Assembly: GCA_009823395.1 (NCBI GenBank)
Contig: CM020510.1
Location: forward strand, 13,830,273 to 13,894,272
From: Thamnaconus septentrionalis
Lineage: Eukaryota > Chordata > Actinopteri > Tetraodontiformes > Monacanthidae
Direction: 5' to 3'
DNA length: 64,000 nt
The notes under the pieces are model-generated. The model did no database searches, had not been told where the DNA came from, and was given only the letters and a program-made list of their open reading frames with translations. This document shows, in pieces, positions 50,501-64,000 of this stretch. The stretch's first letter is position 1; each line of letters starts with the position of its first letter. Both the position numbers and the translations under genes were made by a program.

Positions 50501-53500
50501 TCTCTGTTTGAAGAAACTGCCATAAAGTCAGCAGTAAGAAATGTTTCTTATTTCCAGTCTGATATTTTGCACATTTTGCTGATAACAGTTGTGATAACCA
50601 GTAAATGTCTCAATGACCGACTCCGTCTCAGGCTTTCCCCGTCACCTACCAAACCTCAGCCACATACAGCAGCTTCCCCTCCCACATCAGCCGCTACACC
50701 GAGCAGAAGATCTCGTCACCGGACCGCACTGGCAGACTGTTCTCCGAAGGGTTTGTAGTTTCTTCCTTTTCTTAAAGCCTTAAAATAGCCATCTTTTGTT
50801 TTGCATCACATTTAATTTGTGTCTGCGCCACCGTGCAGGTCCGGTGATGCCGATCGCCACGCGGAGCACATGGACAACGTGCGTCTTTTCCACCAGAGCC
50901 TACAGGAGCAAGCGCCGTCTCACTCTGCGTGCAGCAGCAGCAGCAGCAACGTTGGGGAGATGGATCCGTCGAGCTCCTTCCTGTTTGCGGCACTCAGGTA
51001 TCACACGGACAACCCACTTTGGTTCTACCGCATTTATGACACGTCATACCGAGCAAATGTTTACAACTTTTCACAGGAAGAAACTGGGTGAGCTGGACAG
51101 CATCCAGAGGTACTTAAATCGTAAACTTTCAGCGACCACCTTTCAATCCGCGAGTGAGGACGACTGCAGCGCCAAGTATGAGCAGCAGGGGGAGCAGGAC
51201 ACACGTCAGCTCCTGCTGCAGTCCAGGCAGCTAGTGGGAGAAGTCAACAATATCTTCTCTGGTGAGCTGCAGTTTATTGTCCTGTCTGCAGCTTTTGACA
51301 TTAATAACTACAACCGTGTGCTGCTTAATGTACCAGCTGATAAATTCTACAATTTTGGTGTCCAGTCTTGTTCTTGTTCTCTTGTTCTTGTTTTTGCCAG
51401 CAGAGTGTTTGGAAATCAACATTGAAGCTAATTTCTTCTGTCCATTTGTCATCAAATAGGGGTGAAAATGATTCTTTTCAGTCCTCTGACTTCTGCTGTT
51501 CTCTTTAAACAGGTCTAGGAGAACATCAGCATGAAACCGTTGCCTCAAACACGCAGAGCAGCAGCGCCACGTCCTCTCCTGTTGTCGTGGAGAACCTTCA
51601 AACCATCACAGAGTTCCTCGGTCCACTCAGAGGTGATGAAGGCAAAGTCACATCTCTGACCTCGCTACCAACGGAGAGGCCTGAAGTTCTTCCAGACATT
51701 GAACCAGACCAAAACAAGGACTTAAATCCTCTCAGAGCTCCTGAGCCGGAGAACACTGGAGGCGCAGACAAGGACGAGGAGGTGAGGTGTTACCGACTGG
51801 ACGTGGAGGACGACGACGAAGATTACGACGAGGTGGTCGTGAACCAAACGCCTCTGAACGAGGTGACGTCTATGACAGACAGGACCAGTCCCTGGACCAG
51901 CGTCCTCTCAGACCCGGACCTGGCTTCTCTGGAGAGTGCGGAACCAGCGGAGGATCTGGTGGATCTGAATCTGGAGAGTTCTGGCGGCAGCAGTAAACGG
52001 GAACGCGTCGGAGAAGAAGACAGCAACAGTCTCCTCGGCTCGGGGGGAGACGCTTCAGACGTGGACAGCGAGGAGGAAGTAACTCTGCAAGACGTCCCTC
52101 AGGAGCTCTCGGAGGAGGAGGAGGAAGAAGAGGAGGAGGGTCCAAGAGCCACAGTGCAGCACGCCGCAGGTTCCCAAGACAGTCCACAGCAGGCGTATCC
52201 TTTCAGTTTACTCCCAAATACCTGCAATCTGTTATTAATATGCTCTGAAAGGTAGGTTACAATCAAAGATTCACGATAGATCAAATCAATGAGTCACTGC
52301 TGGCATGTTGTGCAGTTGCAGAAGCTGCACAATAAAACAGTACATTTTTTCTATATTGAGCACATCTTCAATTACCCAGTAAGGCATGATATTGTTTTGA
52401 AGGATCTCTACAAAGGTGCAAAATTGTCGTTGCAATTTTATTATTTGTATTGTTTCTTAGTCATGGTTTGGCGCGCCATCATCATCGTCATTGTCACACA
52501 GCGTTCATTTGTCTTAACATTTAAACGTACAGCAACAAGACCGTCGACGTCCCCAACTTCTTCCTCCCCTCTCACCAACTGGAGGCGTCCATGAAAGCGA
52601 TACGATTGGCCGCCTCTTTCTCCCACGCGACCGCTGACAAGGTGAGGATCTGACTGCTGTTAACGAATAAGACGTGCAATGAGTACGTGCGAGGAAAAAT
52701 AGGTCAGCCCTGTATCAAACCTACTTCACGTTGGCGGTATGTACGCACCTAAAGCAGGGTGACATCATCTGTGGTTTACATTACCTGTAAACACTGCTGC
52801 GCTCATTGTGCGCTCAGTCTGTGTACTTTGAACTCAGATGTTTGACAAAGTAGTTTGAACAGTCCTGAGATGAAATAAGAAATCATTTGCATTCCATCTG
52901 TCATCTCCAATTTTGCGTTACTCATCCAAAAGATCAAAAACAAAAAGCATTCCTCTGCCCTGCACACAAAAAACCATACTCATAGTCATAGGTCATTTCT
53001 TTCATTGAAACAAAAAAACAAAAACCTAGTACCTAAAGATTGAGATAATTACATTATTGTAATGACATTATTCTTACATTATGATAGCATGCAATAATAA
53101 TAATATATAATAATAATATATTATTTATTATTACATTATTATTACATTATTATTTTATTTGGTCTATAACAATGAACAACATAAAACTCAGACCTCTAAA
53201 GTTAAAGTGAAAGGCAGCCGACTAGCAGGAGGAGGAGGTCTCTCCCTCCCTCTCTCTCTCTCTCTCTCACGGTGTCTCTGTCACTCGTCTGAAGGATCCA
53301 GTTCACCTAGTCACTGTGGAGGCCGCCTGCTCTGCCGCCGTTACTAAGAACCGGTTTGAGCCTGTTGCCTGCTGCACAGGTTTTAGCCGAGCCACGAGCA
53401 CGAACTGCGACCAAAGACACGCCTGCACTGTAAACACCACGTAGAACATATTTATCCATATGACACCATCTGCACACACAGCTTTGAGTCCACGCTAATC

Positions 53501-53733
53501 GGCTTGTCAGTGAAATTCAGACAAACAAAAACCTTGTTATCTAAGTGTCAGGAGTCATTTGACTGGCAGTTAGACTTCGTATCTGACTTTAATTGTGCTC
53601 CTTCCAGGAGAGACCCTCGCCTGTTCTCCCCAGAGGTCTTCGGCAGCTTCGGGACATGTCGCCGTCCTCCAGGAGGAAGGAAACCCAAAGAATAGCCAAA
53701 ATATTTTCTGCACATTTTACTGACAGTGAATAA
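41525..53733 (+). CDS. c2cd3: C2 domain-containing protein 3, centriole elongation factor
   Basis: Thirty-three coding exons: 41525-41576, 42179-42448, 42524-42681, 42825-42994, 43225-43385, 43457-43589, 43691-43834, 43908-44055, 44145-44236, 44333-44533, 44615-44730, 44841-44959, 45056-45184, 45438-45905, 46004-46155, 46235-46478, 46681-46864, 46956-47139, 47266-47438, 47531-47666, 47876-48144, 48285-48365, 48696-49292, 49385-49777, 49861-49999, 50175-50239, 50328-50533, 50632-50750, 50839-50997, 51077-51261, 51513-52194, 52533-52641 and 53608-53733. Phases agree throughout; 2187 aa (human 2353). It acts at the distal end of the mother centriole in appendage assembly and ciliogenesis. Landmarks: N-terminal C2 domain ([24 protein letters not shown]; about 25-165), the conserved [12 protein letters not shown] near 400, several further C2 domains between about 450 and 1750 ([12 protein letters not shown] at about 950), an acidic region at about 2000-2100 and the C-terminal [13 protein letters not shown]. 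Intron 15 has a GC donor (46156). The least certain border is the end of exon 31 (GC|GTATCC), supported by phase. Confidence 0.95.
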
Positions 53734-54751
53734 GCCTGCACACATTCCCCTCGATCCCCCTGTGGGACTCATTCAGACTGTGAAAACATCATGTAAATTA
53801 AACGTTGCGTCTGTATTTTAAGCAATAAACGACTGCTCTGGTCACCGGAGGCCTCGACTTGCACTGTGAAGCCGTTCGTGAAGATTCAACTGTTATACCA
53901 CGAACAGGAAGGAAGAAATAGGCTGAGGGAAGAACAGGACTGGTCGACTCACTGAACTTTGACTTGTGTCACATTAAACTTGTTCAGCCTGTAGCTGCCG
54001 AGCGCAGGTATGTATCTGTATGCACCAACGCTGCTCAGAGCAGTTTGTATCATTTTAATTTAGTTCATTTGTGTGACATTAAATCTTTTTTATGTTTTCA
54101 TAGATTAACTGCGTGCCTCAGTAGCAACAATCACAGTTGTTCAGTTTGTTTTTCTCTATTAGGTGCAATTAAGTCATTAGAGCTCAGAAGCATGCATGTG
54201 TGTCTGTCTGCATGAATGCAAAGGAAAAATACTTTTAATTTTCATCAAAGGAGCAGCTATTGCTGCGTTTGTTCGCTGCTCTAGAATTTAATTTAAAGAA
54301 CATTGATTCCCGAACCAGGTGGACCGCCTGGTGTTTTTGTGTCAGGTTGCTGCTGAAGGCGTTGCGACTCCGGCTCCTCCTAAAAGAGTCAACAAGAGAG
54401 CCGAGGAGGCTGGGCTCAGCGCGTCAGGCTGTGGATTGTGCAGTGAGTGTGTGTTATTTGAGGAGGCGAGGGGTTGGCCTCTCATTTAAAGTCTTAAAGA
54501 GGAAGACACTGCAGAAGATTCAAAACAAAAGGGGGGCCAATGGCTCAGCGAGAAGATTCCCAAAAGCCCTTTTTCAACTCTAACCGGATCTGGACCTCGA
54601 CTGGACCTCCCGCCACAGGACGTGCGATGACTTTGCTCCCATGTTCCAGCTGGAGGATATAAAAACTCTTTGATGAGGACTTCTCAACCAGGGAGCGGGG
54701 GCAGTGTTTGAGCGTGTCGATTAGGAAACTCCGGGCCGCTCGCCCGCGATC
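53734..54751. other. c2cd3 3' UTR, spacer and ucp leader
   Basis: Only about 1 kb separates the c2cd3 stop from the uncoupling-protein start, so promoter and leader of the latter must lie here. No other coding sequence or clear TATA box was recognised. Confidence 0.5.
53824..53829 (+). terminator. Polyadenylation signal, c2cd3
   Basis: AATAAA 91 bases after the stop codon, well placed for a short 3' UTR. Confidence 0.6.
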
Positions 54752-57700
54752 ATGGCAGCAGGAAGAAGTGCGGATCCTCCCCGCTCTGCTGCTGTCAAGG
54801 TGTTTTCAGCGGGAACGGCCGGCTGTGTGGCCGACCTGGTCACGTTCCCCCTGGACACAGCTAAAGTCAGACTGCAGGTGAGGGTCACCTGGACGCAGGT
54901 CAATAAACACGCACGTAGGATTTCATCAGCAGGCACATTCAGGCAGACCTTCTAGTTTGAAATTGCTTTTCTAAAAAATATTTCTGTGAAATTCTGCTGA
55001 AGGCCAGGGTAGAAAAGATGCTTTATAGATTATTTTTTTTCCCGCCCCTCTTATGACTTCAGTTGTTCTGCCAAACTCACCAGCTTTACACAGCAACTCA
55101 CCATGTTCAAGTTTTGTGCCACAGGCACACCTCCTCAGGGTATAGCCACGTCGTCGCTGTGCTGGTGGAATGTACAGCCTTGCGTGTGATGTCCCCTTCT
55201 GCAGGATACCAGGAATTCCATGCTAACACACTCCGAGAAAAACTGATGACACGTTCGTCTCAGATTTATTCATTTTTTGTCATGGCATCTGCTTTACGTC
55301 GTCCTTCCTCAAGATTCAAGGCGAATCCAAATCCACGCTGGACGTCCAGAAGGTGAGATACCGAGGCGTGCTCGGCACCATCTTCACCATGGTGAAGACC
55401 GAGGGCCCCCGCAGCCTCTACTGCGGCCTGGTGGCCGGGCTGCACAGGCAGATGAGCTTTGCCTCGGTCCGCATCGGCCTGTACGACACAATGAAGCAGT
55501 TCTACACCCGAGGCTCGGAAAGTACGTGAGGGATTGTTTACAGCGGTCACGTGATGCTTTGCTATGTGGTGACTGCATACAACGATAAAACAAGACTCAC
55601 CACACATTTATTTGTTTATTATGGATCCCCATTAGTCCTCACTGCAGTGATGGTTATTCTTCCTGGGGTCCAAAGATTTACATTTCAAACTTCAAACTTA
55701 ATAGAATGAAATACTAACATAATACAATAAAACATAACTAAATCAAGGCAAAAAACAAAAAAATATTCTGTTTTACACAATCAGAATTTCAGAATAAATC
55801 AAACAACTAGAAACGGACTTCCTTAATAAGTGCTGTTACTATTAATTTATTTTTGAATCTTACTTTGTTATTTATCATGGTTAAATGTGCTGGAAGTGGG
55901 TTCCAATACGTTACTGCTCAATACATTGTAGTCCTCTTTAGTGGATTAGTAAGTATAATCATATAATAAATATTATAAATAAATCTGTAATAAATAACAA
56001 ATACAAATGATAATAAATAATATTAATAATAAAATATACATAAATAAAAGAAGGATTACAAGAAAGGCAGCGAATGAAACAAACGAGGGAAGAGGTGCCG
56101 AAATACATGGTGTTGTATTTTGGGCTGTCCGAACCCAACCGAAAAAAATGTTTACCTAAAAATAACTGGAAAATGTCCTCCCGATAGTGGCATACCTTTC
56201 TCCAACAATAACCGCTGAGGTCAAATTACACCCACTCTGTTGAAGGAGATGTTTTCCAGCGTTACGTTACTGCCGCTGCGAGCAGAGAAAACTGCAGTCA
56301 ACAGTTGAGCTGCGGCTTTGCACTCGTGATTGAAGTGCAAAGAGGCTCATTATCCCGACTTGTTTCTACTGGGATGCAGCCTCAGGCTGTAGGGTGGAGT
56401 TCAGATTCCTCTTTCTGCGAACAAGATTCTGTGTATCAGACCCGACGGATCTCTTAAAGGGCCCCCTCATCACTCACCCAGTCACTGTCGCACCAACACG
56501 ACTCTCCCGTCCACCGCCTGAACTCGTGCATCTCCGTCGTCTCCACGACAGATGCGGGCATCGGGGCCCGGCTGCTGGCGGGCTGCACCACGGGAGCCAT
56601 GGCCGTGACCTTTGCCCAGCCCACCGACGTGGTCAAAGTCAGGTTCCAGGCTCAGGGTCGTCTGCCAGACAGCGGTGCGGTGAAGAGGTACAACAGCACG
56701 CTGGAGGCCTACAGGACCATCGCCAGGGACGAGGGCATCAAAGGCCTCTGGAAAGGTAAAAAAAAAAAAAAAAAAAAAAAGTTTGAGGAAGCAAATCAAT
56801 ACCCCAAATATATACACACTGTGGTTGTCATAGGATTTAATTATCCCAGAAAACCTGTAGATCTCCAGACAACAGCTTATTAGCCCTCTGTTTACAGGCT
56901 TCCAGCGAACGCACTTTGCTGTACGTTGAACATGTTTGTACATGAAAAAAAACAAGGCAAAGTCAGAGGGCGGAGCCATCACTTGGCTGGGGGTGTTGTC
57001 ACTTACCTGGGAGAGGCATCTGTACCCCATGTGACATCACAAGGGGTTGTGGTACGCACACTGTCTGAAGACGTTAGCCGGCAAAAGAAGCAGAGGACGG
57101 ACAGTCTAGAGCAGGGATGGTGGGCCACAATGGGTTCTAAAATGTGACAGAGGGGCCGGAGCAGCAGCAGATGAATGGAGTGTTTTGGTGACTCACCTCA
57201 TAGGAGGAAAAGATATATCGTGGGATATGTAGAAAAAGTGCCTTCATGTCAATTGAAAATGAACCAGAGCAACGTTGCAACAGAATCAGTGTCTTTGAAG
57301 CCTCACAGTATTTAGCTCTTTATTGAAACAACACTTAAAACACTGAAAAATGGATGAAATGCAACTATTTTATGACTCGCTCACTATCAATGTAATGTCT
57401 TTGAGTTCGGCAGGCCAGATTAAAAAGCTTAACAGGCCACATATGGCCTATTCATTTGAGAAAGCAGTAGGAAGGTGGATTTTAACTTTATCTAATTTGT
57501 GTTTGTGCTGTCACAGACACAAATGTTTCTTTATTTCTTTCCCGAAAGCAGGAAATCAGTGCAATGCATACACATTTATTATTGTTTCACTTGTGATGTC
57601 ATCAGCTGCTACATGGCATCCTCCACACTGTTGCCCAGACACAAAGCTAACACCTGTCACAAGTGAACCAGTAAAAAGATCACAACTAGAGAGGTGCTGA

Positions 57701-58356
57701 ACCGTTGAGATGGCTGAATTATAGGCTCAAGAAGGGTATATCAAAAAAATATAAAAAATAATAAGTGTTTTAATGTGTTTTCCAGGTTGTCTGCCAAACA
57801 TCGCTCGCAACGCCATCGTGAACTGTGCCGAACTCGTGACCTACGACATCATCAAAGAGCTCATCCTGACGCACAAGCTGATGACAGGCGAGCGCAAACA
57901 TTCCCCTGCAGATCCCCGGGGATTTCAAGGATCTTTTCTCTATTGTTTTTTTTTTCCCTTCTGTTAATTAAATAAGATGTCTTGTTCCCCCGGCAGACAA
58001 CATGCCCTGCCACTTCACCGCCGCCTTCGCCGCCGGTTTCTGCACCACCCTGGTGGCGTCTCCGGTGGATGTGGTGAAAACGCGCTACATGAACTCGGTG
58101 CAGGGCCAGTACAACGGCGCCCTGAACTGCGCCATGACGATGCTGCTTAAAGAGGGTCCCACCGCCTTCTACAAGGGGTACGGCGCCTGTTCCACTGATT
58201 ACATGCTCAGCAGAATCGCCCGAGTTAAATCTAACTCGGTTTTGTTTCTCTCTTGGCAGATTCGTGCCCTCGTTTCTTCGCTTGGGCTCCTGGAACATCG
58301 TGATGTTTGTGAGCTACGAGCAGATCCAGAGGGCTGTCGTCAGGTCTCTGAGGTGA
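54752..58356 (+). CDS. ucp3: Mitochondrial uncoupling protein (UCP3/UCP2 type)
   Basis: Six coding exons: 54752-54877, 55314-55521, 56552-56755, 57786-57887, 57997-58177 and 58260-58356, giving 305 aa. It is a mitochondrial carrier of the inner membrane, with three repeats marked by PLDTAK (33-38), PTDVVK (135-140) and PVDVVK (236-241). Family stretches include [59 protein letters not shown] and [20 protein letters not shown]. Known members dissipate the proton gradient or export C4 metabolites. The N-terminus ([20 protein letters not shown]) differs from the usual UCP2/UCP3 start. Assignment to ucp3 rests on position next to c2cd3, as in human; ucp2 or a fish-specific paralogue is possible. 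The HLHG-type histidine pair of UCP1 is absent. Intron 4 has a GC donor (ACAG|GCGAGC). Confidence 0.9.
55605..55950. mobile_element. Interspersed repeat fragment in ucp intron 2
   Basis: TTTATTATGGATCCCCATTAG followed by TCTTCCTGGGGTCCA is a repeat start seen widely in fish genomes, probably the reverse of a LINE 3' end. The family was not determined. The rest of the intron to about 56090 is AT-rich. Confidence 0.45.
56880..57111. repeat. Repeat sharing the TTAGCCCTCTGTTTACA start
   Basis: Begins TTAGCCCTCTGTTTACAGGC and later reads GTGACATCACAAGGGG. The receptor-array spacer starts with the same word and also contains GACATCACAAAAGG at the corresponding distance, and a further relative begins near 59563. 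An unclassified interspersed repeat, in intron 3 of ucp. Confidence 0.45.
57112..57455. mobile_element. hAT-like MITE in ucp intron 3
   Basis: Longer relative of the fragment at 8527-8705: GGTGGGCCACAATGGGTTC at the left, GGCAGGCCAGATTAAAAAGC and CAGGCCACATATGGCC at the right, with a shared internal ACACTTAAAACACTGAAAA. It has no coding capacity. Confidence 0.55.
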
Positions 58357-60980
58357 CCTGAGGCGGCCTGAATGCGGAACTTTATCACGTTGATGAGCTC
58401 GTCGTCTACCTTAATGACTGCTGCAGGTCTGGATCTGTCTGCTCTCAGTTGGTAAACAGCAGAGGATCTGCAGAGAAGACAATTATCAGTCTGTCGGCGG
58501 GGACGATTCAAAGCTGCCCCGCCCCCTCCTGCCTGACAAAAACTCAGTTGGCAATAATAAAAGTTCGCTGCCACATGTTTGTCATCCTATTTTCGCTCCC
58601 CACTCACCCCAGTGTTTTAAGACAAGATAAGACTTTATTTATGCCACAGTGGGGAAATTTACATTACAGGTAGAATAGCAAGAATTTTAAGGGATGTAGT
58701 TACATTTACATTGCAGCGGGGTGACGTTTTTATTACACATGGACCAACTTTTTCAGAGTTCTTCTGTACCTGCTGTCAATCTCCTGCCTGGCAGAGATTT
58801 TTCCATTGATCAGGTTGGGCAGGTGGATGGCGGACACAACTGTCAAGCAAGGTCAAAGCACCGGCGATCCAATTGTGTTGAATCAAGAGGTAACTCCATG
58901 CGCACTTCTCTGAATGGCTCCCTCACAGCCGCATAATCCCCTGTTTGCATGTCCACTCTGGAGGACAATGTGAGGATTAAGCACTCACACAACGTGAAAT
59001 ATGAGCGGATGCTGACAAATGTTGTGCTTAAAACACTTGGAAAGAAATGTTGTGTATGATAAATGTGTCTGTCCATTAACATCTGGTGCCATGTTTAAAG
59101 CAGATCTCACAATATTGCCAGTGCAGGGTATATTGACCTTGTGACCTTTCAAAGGATGCTTGAAATGAAAATGGTGTGCAGTTGGCAGCACTGGTATCAG
59201 ATTCTCCTGATAGTTTCTTCATGTTATTTACTACATTTCAGGTTCAGTTTCAGTGAACTTTTACACTTTTTTTAATTCACTTAAAATCTTTTTTTGTAAT
59301 TTTAACTCCACTTATTGAAGACAGTCAGTGGATGGGTGACAGGTGGTGACAAGCTAACTTTAGGTGATTAGATAAAGCATACAGAGGTAACTGTGACTTG
59401 CAAGATTATTAGAGATCTTATTGTTCCAAGGATATTACTGCCATGTGACTTTTTCACCTGTACAACCTTTAACCCAAGGCAGCAATGCTGAAATGATGCG
59501 GCCTTGCATTATTAAATCTCCAACAACAACAAAACACTTGATTGTTCCCTAGACCAGCATATTTAGCCATCTGTTTACAGCCTCCTGCAACAATGCTGAT
59601 ATTACCTTCTGGCTAGAAGTGATGCCTTGTTGAACCTTCCACGTGTTTGGAGGGCTCCATCTCTAAAGCTGCATGTTTGTGCACTGCAGAGAACAGTGAG
59701 GCAAGCTGCAAAATAAGAATGTTCCCTAATTGCAAGGCAAGACACACAAATCACTGCTGCAGATATCAGGGAACTTTAGCATAATACACAACCTTTAAAA
59801 AAAAAAAAGGTCCGATGTTCCGAGCATTCACCTTGTGATTGATGACCGCAGGCCTGTGTTACTGGCTTCCTGTCACCGAGGTTTGACATCCCCGCCTCCG
59901 CCGTAGCCGACACTTTTCTCAGAATAACTCGGCTATATGTGGCCTCAGATAATCCTTAAGACGGCCGTTGCAGAGCTGCAGAGCTGCTCACCAGTGAAAG
60001 TCCTGCGCTGAGACGCAGAGGACTTACTTACCTGAGGGAGCGGCGGGGCAGCATGCAGATTAGCCACCGCAGCCCCGGACGCAGGACATCGCCGACGTGT
60101 GAGTAAACAATTTTAATCTTACACTGTATGACTAGTAAGTTCTAAACTTTCTGGACCAGAGCGATTCATGTTTTTGATTTTAGCTGGCAGGTCTTAGGTA
60201 TGAAAACATGACATGAAAATTAAATTGGCAGATCTTAGAAAGTGTGCTGCAGCAGTTTCTATGTGTATTCTGTGAGACCTGTGAAATCTCACTGGTTTTT
60301 TTCTTTCCATAATTAGCTGTGAGGTGTGTTCACCAGGTGTCACTCTGCTGCCCTTTCCCTCGCTTTTTCTCTTTTCATTAAACCCACCATCGACACACAA
60401 GGTTTGCGCACTGTGTTACATAAGAGCACAAGAGCTCTTGGCCGGCGTTGCTTCAGTGCAGAAAGTCAAACACTGCTGGAAACACAATACACACAAACAA
60501 TTTGTAAGAGCGTATGCGCTGCTGCTAGTTTGAAGTGAAGGTTTGTGTAGGACAAATGTTCACCACTCTGTAAGATAAGATCTGTCAGCAATGCTGGGAA
60601 ATTTTGAGTTTGTAATACCTATGAAGTCAATTCAGCAGAATCTCTTACTCTTCATGTCCATTTGTTACTAAGATTATTATTCCAGGTGTCAGTTGTAGAA
60701 GTGTGTTTATAGGTGTTTCGGGAAACACCTATAAAAAATAAAACTTAGATTCATTTGTGAAACAGTCGTCTGTTTTGAGATTTCATGGCAATGTATATTT
60801 AAGAACACTTGAAATTATGTACCGTATAGTGAATAAGAACATTCTGTATAGTTTGCAGATCATCTGATTGCATGTCTCCTTCCCAGTGGGATTCTCCATC
60901 CACGTGTGTCTGCTCAGTGCCGTGATGCTGCCGCTCAGCCGGGACGCCCTGCTCTGAGGGAACCTCCGCAGCTGCCCGAC
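58357..60980. other. ucp 3' UTR, intergenic DNA and camkk1 leader
   Basis: AATAAA at 58556-58561 is the likely ucp polyadenylation signal. At 58618-58690 lies a fragment of a common fish repeat (AAGATAAGACTTTATTTATG, CACAGTGGGGAAATTTACAT). Another TTAGCCATCTGTTTACAG repeat starts near 59563. A leader exon of the kinase gene ends at 60098 with a GTGAGT donor. No other gene was seen. Confidence 0.5.
60053..60957 (+). promoter_or_regulatory. Upstream ORF in the camkk1 leader (spliced)
   Basis: An ATG at 60053 opens a frame that runs to the donor at 60098, splices to the acceptor at 60887 and ends at TGA 60955-60957, 38 codons in all, 23 bases before the kinase ATG at 60981. Its frame differs from that of the kinase, so it would act as an upstream ORF. 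It depends on the leader exon being used as drawn. Confidence 0.45.
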
Positions 60981-63832
<2,852 letters not shown>

Positions 63833-64000
63833 GTAAGCAGATAAACAAGAACCGCATTCGCCTCCTGGCTAATCGGGAGACGTGCAGAGGCAACACGCTG
63901 TTAACTGCTGCGGTGTGGTGCAACTACTCAGCAGATGCTTTTAAAGGCCCTGTGTGTAACATTTAGCAGCATCTGCTGGTGGGACATCAAACAATGTTAA

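Noticed and set aside
55063..55356. 97-codon plus frame overlapping ucp exon 2
   Set aside because: Wrong frame; the carrier sequence is read in another frame from the acceptor at 55313.

Overview
The window is vertebrate genomic DNA, almost certainly from a teleost (probably percomorph) fish. Evidence: multi-exon genes with short GT-AG introns, odorant receptors of the fish 'OR131-2-like' type, fish-style tRNA-derived SINEs, Tc1 and hAT fossils, and the neighbourhood p4ha3 - c2cd3 - ucp, which matches the human 11q13 block (UCP2, UCP3, C2CD3, PPME1, P4HA3). No prokaryotic, plasmid, CRISPR or phage feature is present. Exon boundaries were placed by hand from splice consensus, reading phase and remembered family sequences; no database search was possible.

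Layout. 1-7.5 kb: no recognisable coding gene; a CpG-rich block at 1.4-2.2 kb looks like a promoter or first exon, followed by a Tc1 transposase fossil (5.7 kb) and an hAT fossil with a BED-type zinc finger (6.0-6.8 kb). 7.5-16.6 kb: two complete six-exon diablo (Smac) genes on the minus strand, with an intact minus-strand odorant receptor between them. A second receptor locus in this interval has lost its whole coding region and survives only as flanking sequence. 16.6-19.5 kb: no recognised gene apart from an unassigned exon-like ORF, and a decayed LINE endonuclease. 19.5-30.1 kb: a tandem array of four nearly identical plus-strand odorant receptors in units of about 2.79 kb (three units carry the same SINE, the first does not). 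The second copy is frameshifted, and the last unit ends abruptly against the 3' end of an older, lost copy.

31.5-39.4 kb: p4ha3 (collagen prolyl 4-hydroxylase alpha-3), 13 coding exons, 542 aa. 41.5-53.7 kb: c2cd3 (centriole elongation factor), 33 coding exons, 2187 aa. 54.8-58.4 kb: a mitochondrial uncoupling protein, six coding exons, 305 aa, probably ucp3 by position. 61.0 kb to the window end: the 5' part of a CaM-kinase kinase, probably camkk1, with eleven coding exons covering residues 1-335 and an upstream ORF in its leader.

The genes do not form a functional pathway. The left half is a dynamic chemoreceptor and apoptosis-gene cluster shaped by duplication, deletion and transposons; the right half is a conserved housekeeping block. 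The strongest observations are: (i) one tandem diablo copy keeps the membrane segment and IAP-binding tetrapeptide and the other has lost both; (ii) the four receptors differ sharply only in a short block of extracellular loop 2, in an A-B-B-A order; (iii) the SINE filled/empty sites, the relic 3' end and the CDS-deleted sister locus record the order in which the clusters grew and shrank.
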